From an uncultured Pelagibacteraceae bacterium (GTDB lineage Bacteria; Pseudomonadota; Alphaproteobacteria; Pelagibacterales; Pelagibacteraceae), in contig CACJFJ010000001.1 of NCBI GenBank assembly GCA_902592675.1, forward strand, positions 1-64,000: a stretch of DNA of 64,000 bases, written 5' to 3'. Shown piece by piece: positions 1-13,630 of this stretch. The position numbers and the translations under genes are program-made. Position 1 is the stretch's first letter, and each line of letters starts with the position of its first letter. The notes beneath the pieces are model-generated. The model saw only the letters and a list, made by a program, of their open reading frames with translations, had not been told where the DNA came from and ran no database searches.

Positions 1-1800
1 CCTAAAAATTTCCAAGAATTTAATAGAGTAAAATCTTTCGGTTTTTCTGATAAAAAACTATCTGAATTATCGAATACATCTTTAGATATTGTTAGAAAAA
101 AAAGATCAGCACTTAAAGTTTTTCCTGTATACAAAAAAGTAGATACGTGCGCAGCTGAATTTAAATCTTTTACTCCTTACATGTACTCCACTTATCAGAG
201 AAACTTTTCTATAAGCTCAGAGTGCGAGGCAGAACCCTCTAATAAGAAAAAAATAATTATTCTAGGTGGTGGTCCGAATAGAATTGGTCAAGGAATTGAA
301 TTTGATTATTGTTGTTGTCAGGCAAGCTTTGCTTTAAAAAAAGCAGGTTTCGAGACAATAATGATAAATTGTAATCCAGAAACTGTTTCAACAGATTATG
401 ATACAAGTGATAGATTGTACTTTGAGCCTTTAAAAGAGGAGTATGTTTTTAATATAATCAAGAAAGAACAGGAAAATGGAAATCTTGTAGGTATAATAGC
501 TCAATTTGGCGGACAAACACCAATTAAACTAGCAAAATTTTTACACAATAATAATTTCCCAATACTTGGAACTCAATTTTCATCTATTGATTTAGCTGAA
601 GATAGAGATCGATTTAGAAATCTTCTTAATAAACTTAAACTAAAACAAGCCAAAAGTGGAATTGCAAAAACATTTAATCAAGCTATTCAAATTTCAGAAA
701 AAATAGGTTTGCCCTTAATGGTGAGGCCATCTTATGTTTTGGGCGGAAGAGCAATGGAAATTGTACATGATAAAAGCCAGCTTAAAAAATTCGTGCAAGA
801 AGCATTTAAAGCTGCAGAAGATAATCCAATTCTTATAGATAAATTTATTGATAATGCTATGGAAGTAGACGTTGATGCTATTTCTGATGGCAAACAAGTT
901 CATGTCGCCGGAATTATGCAACACATAGAGGAAGCAGGAATTCATTCTGGAGACTCAGCTTGTAGTCTTCCTCCGGTATCTATAAAACCCTATCTTATCA
1001 AAGAAATAGAGAACCAAACAAAAAAACTAGCGTTAGCTTTAAAAGTTAAAGGTTTTATGAATATTCAGTTTGCAATAAAAAAAGATGAGATATTCGTAAT
1101 TGAAGTAAATCCTAGAGCCAGCCGAACAGTACCTTTTGTCTCTAAAGCGAAGGGAATACCTCTTGCAAAAATAGCATCTAGAATAATGGTAGGAGAAAAG
1201 TTGTCAAAATTTAATTTGAAAGATAAATCTAATGGTATGTATGCTGTTAAAGAAGCTGTTTTTCCATTTAATAAATTTCCTAATAGTGATTTGCTTCTAG
1301 GACCAGAGATGAAATCTACTGGAGAAGTAATGGGATTTGATAAAAACTTTGGTATGGCTTATGCAAAAAGCCAAATAGCATCTTCAAATTCTTTACCGGT
1401 TATGGGTCTAGCTTTTTTATCTTTAAAAGACTCACATAAAGATGAAGGAATAGAGCTTGCAAAAGAATTGTTAAATTTAAATTTTACTTTATGTGCAACA
1501 AGGGGAACAGCTGAATATATAAAAAAACATGGAATGAAATGTAAGGTAATAAATAAAGTAAGTAGTGGATCACCGCATATCGTTGATGTTTTAAACTCTA
1601 AAAAAATTGCGCTTGTTGTTAATACTGGGGGTGGGAATAGCGAATATCGTTTGAGCGATGCTATAGCTTTAAGAAGGGCAACTTTAAAAAATAAAGTTCC
1701 CTACTGTACAAATATGTCAACTGCACTAGCCTGTATTAGTGGAATAAAATCCCTTAAAACAATAAAACTAGAAATTAACTCATTACAGGGTTTAAAATAA
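1..1800 (+). CDS. carB: carbamoyl-phosphate synthase large subunit, 5'-truncated by the window edge
   Basis: Frame 1 is open from base 1. It reads ...YKKVDTCAAEFKSFTPYMYSTYQ..., a CarB motif, followed by the second ATP-grasp half and MGS-like C-terminus. The ORF-track start at 181 is internal. Confidence 0.97.
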   Translation, partial: PKNFQEFNRVKSFGFSDKKLSELSNTSLDIVRKKRSALKVFPVYKKVDTCAAEFKSFTPYMYSTYQRNFSISSECEAEPSNKKKIIILGGGPNRIGQGIEFDYCCCQASFALKKAGFETIMINCNPETVSTDYDTSDRLYFEPLKEEYVFNIIKKEQENGNLVGIIAQFGGQTPIKLAKFLHNNNFPILGTQFSSIDLAEDRDRFRNLLNKLKLKQAKSGIAKTFNQAIQISEKIGLPLMVRPSYVLGGRAMEIVHDKSQLKKFVQEAFKAAEDNPILIDKFIDNAMEVDVDAISDGKQVHVAGIMQHIEEAGIHSGDSACSLPPVSIKPYLIKEIENQTKKLALALKVKGFMNIQFAIKKDEIFVIEVNPRASRTVPFVSKAKGIPLAKIASRIMVGEKLSKFNLKDKSNGMYAVKEAVFPFNKFPNSDLLLGPEMKSTGEVMGFDKNFGMAYAKSQIASSNSLPVMGLAFLSLKDSHKDEGIELAKELLNLNFTLCATRGTAEYIKKHGMKCKVINKVSSGSPHIVDVLNSKKIALVVNTGGGNSEYRLSDAIALRRATLKNKVPYCTNMSTALACISGIKSLKTIKLEINSLQGLK

Positions 1801-1888
1801 TTTATTCAATTAAAAGTTGATTTAATTATTACACTTCTAAGTTGAAGAAGGTAAAAAAAAAAAAAAATTTAATTTTCTTTCGACTAAA

Positions 1889-2182
1889 TTGATTAGTAAG
1901 CTATCCGAAATTGTATATAGAAAAATGAGTTCAGAATTACATAAGTTCAAAGATACATCATTGAACAAAAAAGAAAATTTTTTAAACGCTGAGGTTATAG
2001 ATTTTCCACTGGAAAAAAATGAGAGTAATTTACAAAATCTTGATAGTAAAAACTTAAGTTTTTGGAAACTACATGACAAATCTTATATAAATGAAGATGG
2101 TGACCAGCTAAAAGCGGTTGTGGGTATTTGTTTTATGTTAACTGTGCTTGCATTACTAGGACTATATTCAAATCTTCTTTAA
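1889..2182 (+). CDS. small hypothetical protein with one C-terminal transmembrane helix
   Basis: 97-aa ORF (TTG start at 1889; alternative ATG at 1925). Hydrophilic N-terminus followed by VVGICFMLTVLALLGLYSNLL. No family recognised. Confidence 0.55.
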   Translation: MISKLSEIVYRKMSSELHKFKDTSLNKKENFLNAEVIDFPLEKNESNLQNLDSKNLSFWKLHDKSYINEDGDQLKAVVGICFMLTVLALLGLYSNLL

Positions 2183-2190
2183 GGTAAAAA

Positions 2191-2853
2191 TTATTCTACC
2201 TTCCAATCAGTTTTAAATGTCACGTAATTGACTTGAATACAGCGTCTTTCTTTAACAATTCTTTTTTTTTCCATACCATGCCAAGTATTAGGACCACTTG
2301 TAAAAAAATAACCATAATTATGCTTATATGGAACAGTTTTAACTTTCTCCATTCTATCATTGTAAAAATCTGTTCCCAAATCTTCAGACTCATTAACATT
2401 ATTTACAAAAATTAAACCTGACATTAACTTTTCTTTAATATCACAATGTGGTTTAAGCCAGAATCCTTCCCTATCACAAATAACTTCAACTCTTACATAA
2501 GAATTTGATAAGTCTTTTCCAATCATTTTTGATATTTGGTTATAAGTTTCTTTTGATTGTAGTTCTTTTATAAATTTCACTAAATTTGGGAAATCTTTAG
2601 CATTATCTTTAGTAATGAAGCATCTAAATTTAATTGCTTTACCACCTGAAGCTATTCCTTCTCTAAATTCAGCTGCACCACCGTCTATCGCTCTTGTACC
2701 ATCATAATTCAAATTATGTTTGCTAACATCTGGAATATCAGCATTGATGATTTCCTGAATTGCTTCATCATTGAGAGCGTTTTTATATTCCCAATGACTA
2801 AAAGGAGACTTATATTCTTTTGAATTATTCAAAATTGAGTTAAGAAAAGTCAT
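2191..2853 (-). CDS. 2OG-Fe(II) oxygenase-like protein
   Basis: HCD (HxD) motif followed by a distal WHGM...R region, consistent with the 2-oxoglutarate/Fe(II) dioxygenase fold. Confidence 0.6.
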   Translation of the reverse strand: MTFLNSILNNSKEYKSPFSHWEYKNALNDEAIQEIINADIPDVSKHNLNYDGTRAIDGGAAEFREGIASGGKAIKFRCFITKDNAKDFPNLVKFIKELQSKETYNQISKMIGKDLSNSYVRVEVICDREGFWLKPHCDIKEKLMSGLIFVNNVNESEDLGTDFYNDRMEKVKTVPYKHNYGYFFTSGPNTWHGMEKKRIVKERRCIQVNYVTFKTDWKVE

Positions 2854-3790
2854 AATTATCTATCTTTTGTTTTATATAGCTTGAAATTTTATCAGTTTCA
2901 TTAAGTTTTTTATAGTCCCATTTATCAATTGTATCCCCCAAATCTTTAATGATATTTAATGAGGTAAATAATTTATAAAAATTTTGAAATCTCGAATTTT
3001 CTCTAATAGCTTTCATCTGCGCAACATATATAGGTTTTCCAGTCATTGCTGCTTCAGAAATCATAGAGGTAGAATCACACGTAACAATTATGTAATTTGA
3101 TAACTTTAAAGCTGATAAATACGCTTTTTTATCTACACTATCAATTATAATTTCATCTTTTGTAAAATATTTTTGTGCTTTATTAATAATTCTTTTAGGA
3201 GTTCTCATGGATGGAATAAATATTAACTGATAATTTTTTTTAACAAAATTATTCTTAATTTTTAAAAAAATTTCATCAATCAATTTTTCATTAAAGTCGT
3301 AGTATTTATTTGGTCCACCAACAATAAAACTCACTACTTTTTGTTTTTTAATTCTATCTTTAAGATAATTTTCATTTGCTTTTAATTCATCATTTCTCAA
3401 GTAATGAATTGCGCCTTTAGTTAATAGTACATTATTACCAATTAAACCATCGTGTTCTGGTGCAACTACAAAATCAAAATTACCTAAAGATACTTTTGGA
3501 TCTTGAATATGTATATTCATAATATTATTTTTATATTTTCTTTTTAAATAAATTGAAGGAATTACACTTTTTCTTCCACAAGAAATAACAATATGGAATT
3601 TTCTATCAATTTCATTTTTAAAAACAAAATTTTGTACAGGCGTAAATTTTGGTGGAATCAGTTTCCAAAAATTATTAAGTTCAATTTTTTCGTGTATAAA
3701 TTCTAAATCTAGTCCCTTAGCAAGCCCCTCTGCTTGACTAATCATTCCGTGTTTTCCCTCGGTCAATAATAAACCTTTTAATTTAGTCAT
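2840..3790 (-). CDS. ELM1/GtrOC1 family protein (DUF1022, mitochondrial fission ELM1-like)
   Basis: LLLTEGKHGMISQAEGLAKGL N-terminus and the SxxISEAAMTGKPIYV glycosyltransferase-like motif. Confidence 0.75.
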   Translation of the reverse strand: MTKLKGLLLTEGKHGMISQAEGLAKGLDLEFIHEKIELNNFWKLIPPKFTPVQNFVFKNEIDRKFHIVISCGRKSVIPSIYLKRKYKNNIMNIHIQDPKVSLGNFDFVVAPEHDGLIGNNVLLTKGAIHYLRNDELKANENYLKDRIKKQKVVSFIVGGPNKYYDFNEKLIDEIFLKIKNNFVKKNYQLIFIPSMRTPKRIINKAQKYFTKDEIIIDSVDKKAYLSALKLSNYIIVTCDSTSMISEAAMTGKPIYVAQMKAIRENSRFQNFYKLFTSLNIIKDLGDTIDKWDYKKLNETDKISSYIKQKIDNYDFS

Positions 3791-3811
3791 TAATCACTAT
3801 ATAGCTTTCAT

Positions 3812-4756
3812 ATGAGTCAAAATCCAACTAAACACACAAAAGTGTTAATAATTGGGTCTGGTCCGGCCGGATATACTGCAGCTGTTTATGCTGCAAGAGC
3901 AATGCTCAATCCTATTTTAGTATACGGATCAGAGCCAGGTGGACAATTAACAACAACGACTGATGTTGAAAATTTTCCAGGATTTGCTGATGTAATACAG
4001 GGACCATGGTTAATGGATCAAATGAAAGAACAGGCAAAAGCAGTAGGAACTGAAATGATTGAAGATCACATTAGTTCTGTAAATTTAAAATCAACACCAT
4101 TCGAAGCTATTGGAGATAGTGGTCAAAACTATACTGCAGACAGTATTATCATTTCAACTGGTGCTCAAGCTAGATGGTTAAATTTAAAATCCGAGCAAGA
4201 ATTTAGAGGGTTTGGTGTTTCAGCTTGTGCTACTTGTGATGGATTTTTCTTTAAAGATAAAGAAGTAGCAGTTGTTGGTGGAGGAAATGCTGCAGTGGAA
4301 GAAGCGATGTTTTTGACAAAATTTGCTTCAAAAGTAAAACTAATTCACAGAAGAGATAGTTTAAGAGCAGAAAAAATGCTTCAAAAAAAATTAATGGAAA
4401 ATAAAAAAATCGAAATTATTTGGAACTCCATTGTTGAGGATGTTTTAGGGGATAAAGATCCAAAAAATGTTAAAGGTATCAAAATAAAAAATGTTAAAAC
4501 AAATAAAATTGAGGAAATAAAATTAGACGGAGTATTCATAGCCATTGGTCATGACCCTGCAACCCAGTTATTTAAAGATCAGCTTAATATGGATAAAGAA
4601 GGTTATTTGATAACAAAACCAGACTCAACAGAAACTAATGTACCAGGAGTTTATGCAGCTGGAGATGTTAAAGATAAAACATTTAGGCAAGCCGTAACTG
4701 CTGCTGGCATGGGATGCATGGCAGCGCTAGAGGCTGAAAAGTTTTTGTCTCATTAA
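3812..4756 (+). CDS. trxB: thioredoxin-disulfide reductase
   Basis: GSGPAGYTAAVYAARA, redox motif CATCDG, and C-terminal GVYAAGDVKDKTFRQAVTAAGMGCMAA. Confidence 0.97.
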   Translation: MSQNPTKHTKVLIIGSGPAGYTAAVYAARAMLNPILVYGSEPGGQLTTTTDVENFPGFADVIQGPWLMDQMKEQAKAVGTEMIEDHISSVNLKSTPFEAIGDSGQNYTADSIIISTGAQARWLNLKSEQEFRGFGVSACATCDGFFFKDKEVAVVGGGNAAVEEAMFLTKFASKVKLIHRRDSLRAEKMLQKKLMENKKIEIIWNSIVEDVLGDKDPKNVKGIKIKNVKTNKIEEIKLDGVFIAIGHDPATQLFKDQLNMDKEGYLITKPDSTETNVPGVYAAGDVKDKTFRQAVTAAGMGCMAALEAEKFLSH

Positions 4757-4757
4757 A

Positions 4758-5705
4758 GTGAAAAATAATCTCCATGTTCTCTTGGGTGCTACAGTAGCTG
4801 ATGCAGCGGCCAGACCATTACATTGGGTGTATGATCAAAAAAAATTAAATAATTATATTAAAGGCAAAAAAGATTTTTCTTTTTTGAAAAAAAATAAAAG
4901 TCCTTTCTATAATATAAAAACTGGAAAAGTTTCTGGTTATAATGAGATTAGCCAAGTAATGTTTAATACATTGCTAGATGGGCACGAAAATATAGAAAAA
5001 CGTTTCAAAAGAAATATCCTTAAAAATTTTGGCCCAGGAAGTAAATATTGGAAAAATTTAAATCTGAGATCAAAATATAGAAAAGTCAAAGATTGGCGCA
5101 GTATGATTAAGGGACCATGGATACACCAAAATATTATTGAGACGGTAAATAACATTAAGTTAAAAAAGAAGATTTCAGGTGGTGTAAAAGTCAATGAGTC
5201 AGATGGTTTCTGTGCTACACTTCCATATTTTCTGTTTGGCTTTGACTTAAAAAATTTAGAAAAAATTTTCAAAATTGTAACAACTTCAAAAACTAGTTAT
5301 AAATATGCTCTGGCAAAATTTTATCTAATAGACTTTGCGTTAAAGGGAGCCAAAGACCCTGTCAAAGAATTCATTAAAAAATTCAACAAAAATTCTTCTA
5401 TGAAAACAATTGTTAATGACATAAAGAAAATAAAAAGATTAAAATCAAAATTTAATCCAATAATTGTAAGGAAGCTGGGTATGGCCTGTAGTTATCCAGG
5501 AACTTTTAATAGTTCAATGTATACAATCATCAATTCAAAAAATTATAAAGATGCTATTTTAAAAACAATTAAGGCGGGTGGCTGCAATTGTTCAAGAGCA
5601 AATTTTACTGGAGCATACTTTGCTGCTTTAAAAGGTGTAAGTTCTATTCCAAATTCTTGGATTAATAAAACTATTCCAGCAAAAAAGATTTTAAATCAAA
5701 AATAA
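4758..5705 (+). CDS. ADP-ribosylglycohydrolase-family (crystallin J1-like) protein
   Basis: N-terminal LLGATVADAAARPLHWVYD and C-terminal AGGCNCSRANFTGAYFAALKGVSSIPNSW match the family layout. GTG start. Confidence 0.7.
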   Translation: MKNNLHVLLGATVADAAARPLHWVYDQKKLNNYIKGKKDFSFLKKNKSPFYNIKTGKVSGYNEISQVMFNTLLDGHENIEKRFKRNILKNFGPGSKYWKNLNLRSKYRKVKDWRSMIKGPWIHQNIIETVNNIKLKKKISGGVKVNESDGFCATLPYFLFGFDLKNLEKIFKIVTTSKTSYKYALAKFYLIDFALKGAKDPVKEFIKKFNKNSSMKTIVNDIKKIKRLKSKFNPIIVRKLGMACSYPGTFNSSMYTIINSKNYKDAILKTIKAGGCNCSRANFTGAYFAALKGVSSIPNSWINKTIPAKKILNQK

Positions 5706-9088
<3,383 letters not shown>

Positions 9089-9107
<19 letters not shown>

Positions 9108-9844
9108 TTATTACAGGGGGAGCTACCAGAATAGGTGCTGCAATAGCTGAAAAATTATCGGGTCAAAATAAGCAAATTGTAATTCAATATCATAAATCTA
9201 AAACAAAAGCTGAAAACCTAAAAAAAAAACTTCAAAATTATGGAACAAAAATTTATTTAGTTAAAGGAGATCTAAGTAAAGAAAAAGATATCATTAAAAT
9301 TATTAAATTCTCAAAATCAAAAATGAAATTTTTTGACTGTTTAGTAAATAATGCCTCGTTATTTGAAAATGATAAATTAGTAAATTTTACTTCAAAAAGC
9401 TGGGAAAAACACATTTCTACAAATCTTAGAGCTCCTGCTTTTTTATCTAAAGAATTTTCAAAAAATACCAGAGGAAAAAATAATAATATTATTAATATAA
9501 TTGATCAAAGAGTATTTAAATTAACCCCATTTTTTTTCTCATATACATTAAGTAAAACGGGTTTGTATACTTTAACTAAAACTAGTGCGATGAGCCTTTC
9601 ACCCAACATAAGAGTTAATGGGATAGCGCCTGGGCCAACAATTAAAAATAAAAGACAATCGGAAAAACATTTTAAAAGTCAATATTTAGCTACACCACTT
9701 AAACAGCAGGTTGATGTGAATGAGATTTGTAATGCAGTTGACTTTTTTATTAAAAACAGTTCTATTACAGGTCAAGTTTTGGGAATAGACAGTGGTCAAA
9801 GCTTAAATTGGCTAACACCTGATATAATTAGAGGAAAAGAGTGA
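9089..9844 (+). CDS. SDR-family pteridine reductase / dihydromonapterin reductase-like
   Basis: TGGATRIG (the TGxxxRxG variant typical of PTR1/FolM-type SDRs), YxxxK (YTLSK), and adjacency to folB. Confidence 0.75.
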
Positions 9845-10266
9845 AAAAAAATAATTTTAAAATTGTTAAAATAGATAAAAATAAATCGTTATTTAATTAC
9901 GAAAAAAAAATTTTGATCAACGAATTAATTTTAGATTTAAAGCTTGGCTATTATGATTTTGAAAAAGAAAAAGCCCAAAGGGTAAAATTTAGTCTTGAAA
10001 TAGACTATCAAGATAAAAAACCATCAAATGATAAAGATATAAAATCTATTGTTAACTACAGTACTATTGTAAAACTCATCACAAAGTTAGTCAAAAAGAA
10101 ACATTACAATTTTTTGGAAACTCTTGCTGAAGCTGTTTTTGATGAGCTGTTTAAAGATAGAAGAATTGCAAAAATAATGTTGAAAATTGAAAAATTAGAA
10201 ATTCTAAAAGAATGTTCATCTGTTGGTATCCAAATTACCAAAAAAAGAAGTCATGATAAGTTCTGA
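9841..10266 (+). CDS. folB: dihydroneopterin aldolase-like protein
   Basis: [30 protein letters not shown] and [14 protein letters not shown] match FolB patterns. Confidence 0.75.
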   Translation: MKKNNFKIVKIDKNKSLFNYEKKILINELILDLKLGYYDFEKEKAQRVKFSLEIDYQDKKPSNDKDIKSIVNYSTIVKLITKLVKKKHYNFLETLAEAVFDELFKDRRIAKIMLKIEKLEILKECSSVGIQITKKRSHDKF

Positions 10267-12088
10267 GATTGGTAGAGAAGTAATAAAAAAAGAACTACCT
10301 CTAATTCCTAAACTTCCTGGTGTATACAGGATGTTAAATGAAAAAGGGGATATTCTTTATGTAGGTAAAGCAAAAAATTTACCTAACAGACTCAAAAGTT
10401 ATGTAGCAGAAAAAAATCATATTATTAGAACTGAAAGAATGTTGTCTCAAACAAGAAAACTTGAGATTACAACTACATCAAATGAAAGTGAAGCTCTTCT
10501 TCTTGAAGCAAATTTAATCAAAAAATATAAACCAAAATTTAATATTCTTTTAAGAGATGATAAGTCTTTTCCATTTATTTTTATTGGTAATAAAGATAAA
10601 TGGCCACAAATAAAAAGACATAGAGGAAAAAAAACAAAAGAAGGTTTTTATTTTGGTCCATTTGCATCTGCTGGATCTGCTAATTGGACTATAAAAATGA
10701 TCCAAAAAATTTTTCATTTAAGAGTTTGTGATGATACAGTTTTTAAAAATAGAGAGCGCCCTTGCATATTATATCAAATCAAAAGATGTTCTGGTCCATG
10801 TGTTGGGTATATAGAAAAAAATGAATATAAAAAAACAGTCGATGATGCGATTGAATTTGTATCTGGCAAATCAAGAAAAATACAAAAAAGTCTCTCAGAC
10901 CAAATGGAAAAGGCAAGCGATAATTTAGATTTTGAAAAAGCTGTAATCTTAAGAGATAGAATAAAATCTTTAAATATTATCCAATCATCACAAAGAATTA
11001 ACGAAGCAAATTTAATTGAAGCCGATGTAATCGCTGGTTATAAAGAATCTGGTAAAACTTGCATTCAGGTTTTCTTTTATCGATCAAAACAAAATTGGGG
11101 TAATCAGGCTTTTTTTCCAAAGCATGATCCCGATGAAAAACTAAGTGATATATTAAACTCCTTCGTTTCTCAATTTTATGAAAATAAAAGTGTTCCATCA
11201 TCAATTATATTATCTGAAGAAATTAAAGAAAAAATTTTAATTGAAAAAACTCTATCTCAAAAAGAGGAAAAGCAAATCGATATATCCATTGGAAAGAAAG
11301 GGTCAAAGTTAAAAGTAATTAATCAGGCAATTAAAAATGCTAAAGATAGCCTAACTAGAAAACTTTACGAAAGTCAGAATAATAAAGAATTATTTGATGC
11401 AGTATCAAATAAATTTAATCTTGAAATAAATATTAATTTGATAGAGGTTTACGATAATAGTCATATCCAAGGAACAAATAGTGTTGGTGCGTTAATCGCC
11501 TATGGAGATGAGGGATTTATAAAAAAAAGATATAGAAAATTTAACATTAAGATTCAAAAAAATGAACAAGATGACTATGGTATGATGCGTGAAGTACTAA
11601 ATCGAAGGTTTAAAAGAGCCATACAAGAGAAAGATAATTATCTCACTTTCCCTGATTTAGTTTTGATCGACGGTGGCAAAGGTCAATATTCAGTAGCTAG
11701 AGAAACTCTCAATGAATTAGGTCTACACGACTTGCCTATTGTTGCAATAGCAAAAGGAAAGCAAAGAAATAGTGGAAATGAGACCTTTTTTCATAATGGT
11801 AAAGAATTTAAATTTACAAAAAACGATCCTACCCTATTTTTTCTTCAAAGAATCAGAGATGAATCGCATAGATTTGCTATTAGCGCTCATAGAGCCAAAA
11901 GAAAAAAAGGGATTAATAAATCATTACTTGATCAAATTGAAGGTATAGGCTCTATAAGAAAAAGAGCATTATTAAATCATTTTGGCTCAGCAAGAGCTGT
12001 TGAATCTGCGAGCTTAGATGAAATTAAATCTGTGGATGGAGTTGAGGAAAAAGTTGCAAAAAAGATATATAATTTTTTTCATGAATAA
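10253..12088 (+). CDS. uvrC: excinuclease ABC subunit C
   Basis: [36 protein letters not shown] domain, UVR motif, [17 protein letters not shown]-terminal HhH. Start set at the internal ATG 10253 ([10 protein letters not shown]). Confidence 0.97.
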   Translation: MISSEIGREVIKKELPLIPKLPGVYRMLNEKGDILYVGKAKNLPNRLKSYVAEKNHIIRTERMLSQTRKLEITTTSNESEALLLEANLIKKYKPKFNILLRDDKSFPFIFIGNKDKWPQIKRHRGKKTKEGFYFGPFASAGSANWTIKMIQKIFHLRVCDDTVFKNRERPCILYQIKRCSGPCVGYIEKNEYKKTVDDAIEFVSGKSRKIQKSLSDQMEKASDNLDFEKAVILRDRIKSLNIIQSSQRINEANLIEADVIAGYKESGKTCIQVFFYRSKQNWGNQAFFPKHDPDEKLSDILNSFVSQFYENKSVPSSIILSEEIKEKILIEKTLSQKEEKQIDISIGKKGSKLKVINQAIKNAKDSLTRKLYESQNNKELFDAVSNKFNLEININLIEVYDNSHIQGTNSVGALIAYGDEGFIKKRYRKFNIKIQKNEQDDYGMMREVLNRRFKRAIQEKDNYLTFPDLVLIDGGKGQYSVARETLNELGLHDLPIVAIAKGKQRNSGNETFFHNGKEFKFTKNDPTLFFLQRIRDESHRFAISAHRAKRKKGINKSLLDQIEGIGSIRKRALLNHFGSARAVESASLDEIKSVDGVEEKVAKKIYNFFHE

Positions 12089-12093
12089 ATAAT

Positions 12094-12678
12094 ATGCTTA
12101 GAAAAATACCTAATATATTAACTGTTGGTCGAATTTTAATTGTTCCTTTTTTTGTTCTTGCATTTTATCTACCAGGATTTTATGGAGATCTTACGGCTCT
12201 AATTTTATTCATAGTCGCATCATTTACAGATTTTTTAGATGGAATGTTGGCTAGATTACTTGGACAAGAGTCAAAACTTGGTGAACTACTTGATCCAATA
12301 GCAGATAAAATAATTGTAGCTGCTGCACTTATCTTATTAGTTATGGATGGAACGATCCGTAATTACGAAGTAATAGCAGCAATAATTATCTTAACGCGAG
12401 AAATCTTGATTTCTGGTCTAAGAGAATTTCTTGCAAAGGGAAAAATTAAATTGCCAGTTTCAAGTCTTGCTAAATTAAAAACTGTTTTACAAATGGTATC
12501 AATCGCACTTTTACTTTCAGGAGAAACAGGAAATAAGATTATTAATTTTCAAGATTATAATGCTCAAACTATAGGAATAATTCTTTTGTGGCTTTCTGCT
12601 GCCTTAACACTTTTTACAGGTTATGACTATATGCGTAAAGGAATCGATCACGCAATATCTGAGGACAGTAAAGACTAA
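12094..12678 (+). CDS. pgsA: CDP-diacylglycerol-glycerol-3-phosphate 3-phosphatidyltransferase
   Basis: CDP-alcohol phosphatidyltransferase motif DFLDGMLARLLGQESKLGELLDPIADK. Confidence 0.95.
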   Translation: MLRKIPNILTVGRILIVPFFVLAFYLPGFYGDLTALILFIVASFTDFLDGMLARLLGQESKLGELLDPIADKIIVAAALILLVMDGTIRNYEVIAAIIILTREILISGLREFLAKGKIKLPVSSLAKLKTVLQMVSIALLLSGETGNKIINFQDYNAQTIGIILLWLSAALTLFTGYDYMRKGIDHAISEDSKD

Positions 12679-13556
12679 GCAGCTTTTTTTTTTTTAACAA
12701 TTAATTGATAACTTTCATTTAGATCAATTATCATTTTGCAAACCTTAAACTGATGTTCTGCAATACAAGATACTGGAGTTACCTCTGCAGCTGTTCCAGT
12801 TAAAAAACATCCAACAAAATCTTTTAGTTCCTCAGGTTTGATCTTTCTCTCATGAACTTTTATATTTTTTGATTTAGCAATTTCAATAACAGTTCTTCTT
12901 GTGATTCCATCTAAAAATGAGTCTGGGATAGGTGTGTGTAATTCAGCATTTTTATCTTTAAAAAATATATTTGCTCCAGTTGCTTCAGCAACATTACCTT
13001 CGTGATCAAGCATAAGGGAGTCGGTATAGCCTTGTTTTTCAGCTTCATGTTTTGAGAGTGTACAAATCATATAAAGTCCTGATGCTTTTGTATCCCATGG
13101 TATCGTATTTGGTGCAGGTCTTCTCCAATTCGAAATATTTAATTTTATTCCCTCTACCTTAAGCTTTGGATCAAAATAAGATCCCCATTCCCATGTGGCT
13201 ATAGCAACATGAATTTTTGTTTTTTGTGCTGATATGGCCATCATTTCACTTCCTCTCCAAGCAACTGGTCTTACATATCCATTTTCAACTTTTTGAGTTG
13301 CAATTATTTTTTTACTAGCTGAGTTTATTTCATCCTCACTATAAGGAATTTCAAATCCCATTCTTTTTGCAGAATAAAATAATCTTGATGTGTGTTCTTC
13401 AAGTTTAAAAATAGACCCATCATACACTCTTTCACCCTCGAAAACACAACTTGCGTAATGTAAACCGTGGCTCAGTACATGCACTTTAACGTCCGACCAA
13501 TCTACTAATTCGCCGTTGTACCATATTTTTCCTGATCTCTTATCGTAGGGTATCAT
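12675..13556 (-). CDS. ilvE: branched-chain amino acid aminotransferase
   Basis: IPYDKRSGKIWYNGELVDW, HGLHYASCVFEGERVYDG, EATGANIFF, DGITRRTVIEIA, GTAAEVTPV. Start set at MIPYDKR. Confidence 0.95.
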   Translation of the reverse strand: MIPYDKRSGKIWYNGELVDWSDVKVHVLSHGLHYASCVFEGERVYDGSIFKLEEHTSRLFYSAKRMGFEIPYSEDEINSASKKIIATQKVENGYVRPVAWRGSEMMAISAQKTKIHVAIATWEWGSYFDPKLKVEGIKLNISNWRRPAPNTIPWDTKASGLYMICTLSKHEAEKQGYTDSLMLDHEGNVAEATGANIFFKDKNAELHTPIPDSFLDGITRRTVIEIAKSKNIKVHERKIKPEELKDFVGCFLTGTAAEVTPVSCIAEHQFKVCKMIIDLNESYQLIVKKKKAA

Positions 13557-13630
13557 CTTTGAAATATTATAAAAAATTATTACCAAAAAATATCTTTGTA
13601 TCTATAATATGTCAATATAACTTACCTATA

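Noticed and set aside
715-945. Minus-strand 76-aa ORF inside carB
   Set aside because: Fully antisense to a conserved CarB segment, no recognisable domain; typical of AT-rich antisense open frames.
1837-2079. Minus-strand 80-aa ORF opposite the small hypothetical gene
   Set aside because: Phe/Leu/Ser-rich translation of a Lys/Asn-rich complementary strand, including the poly-A tract; no independent support.
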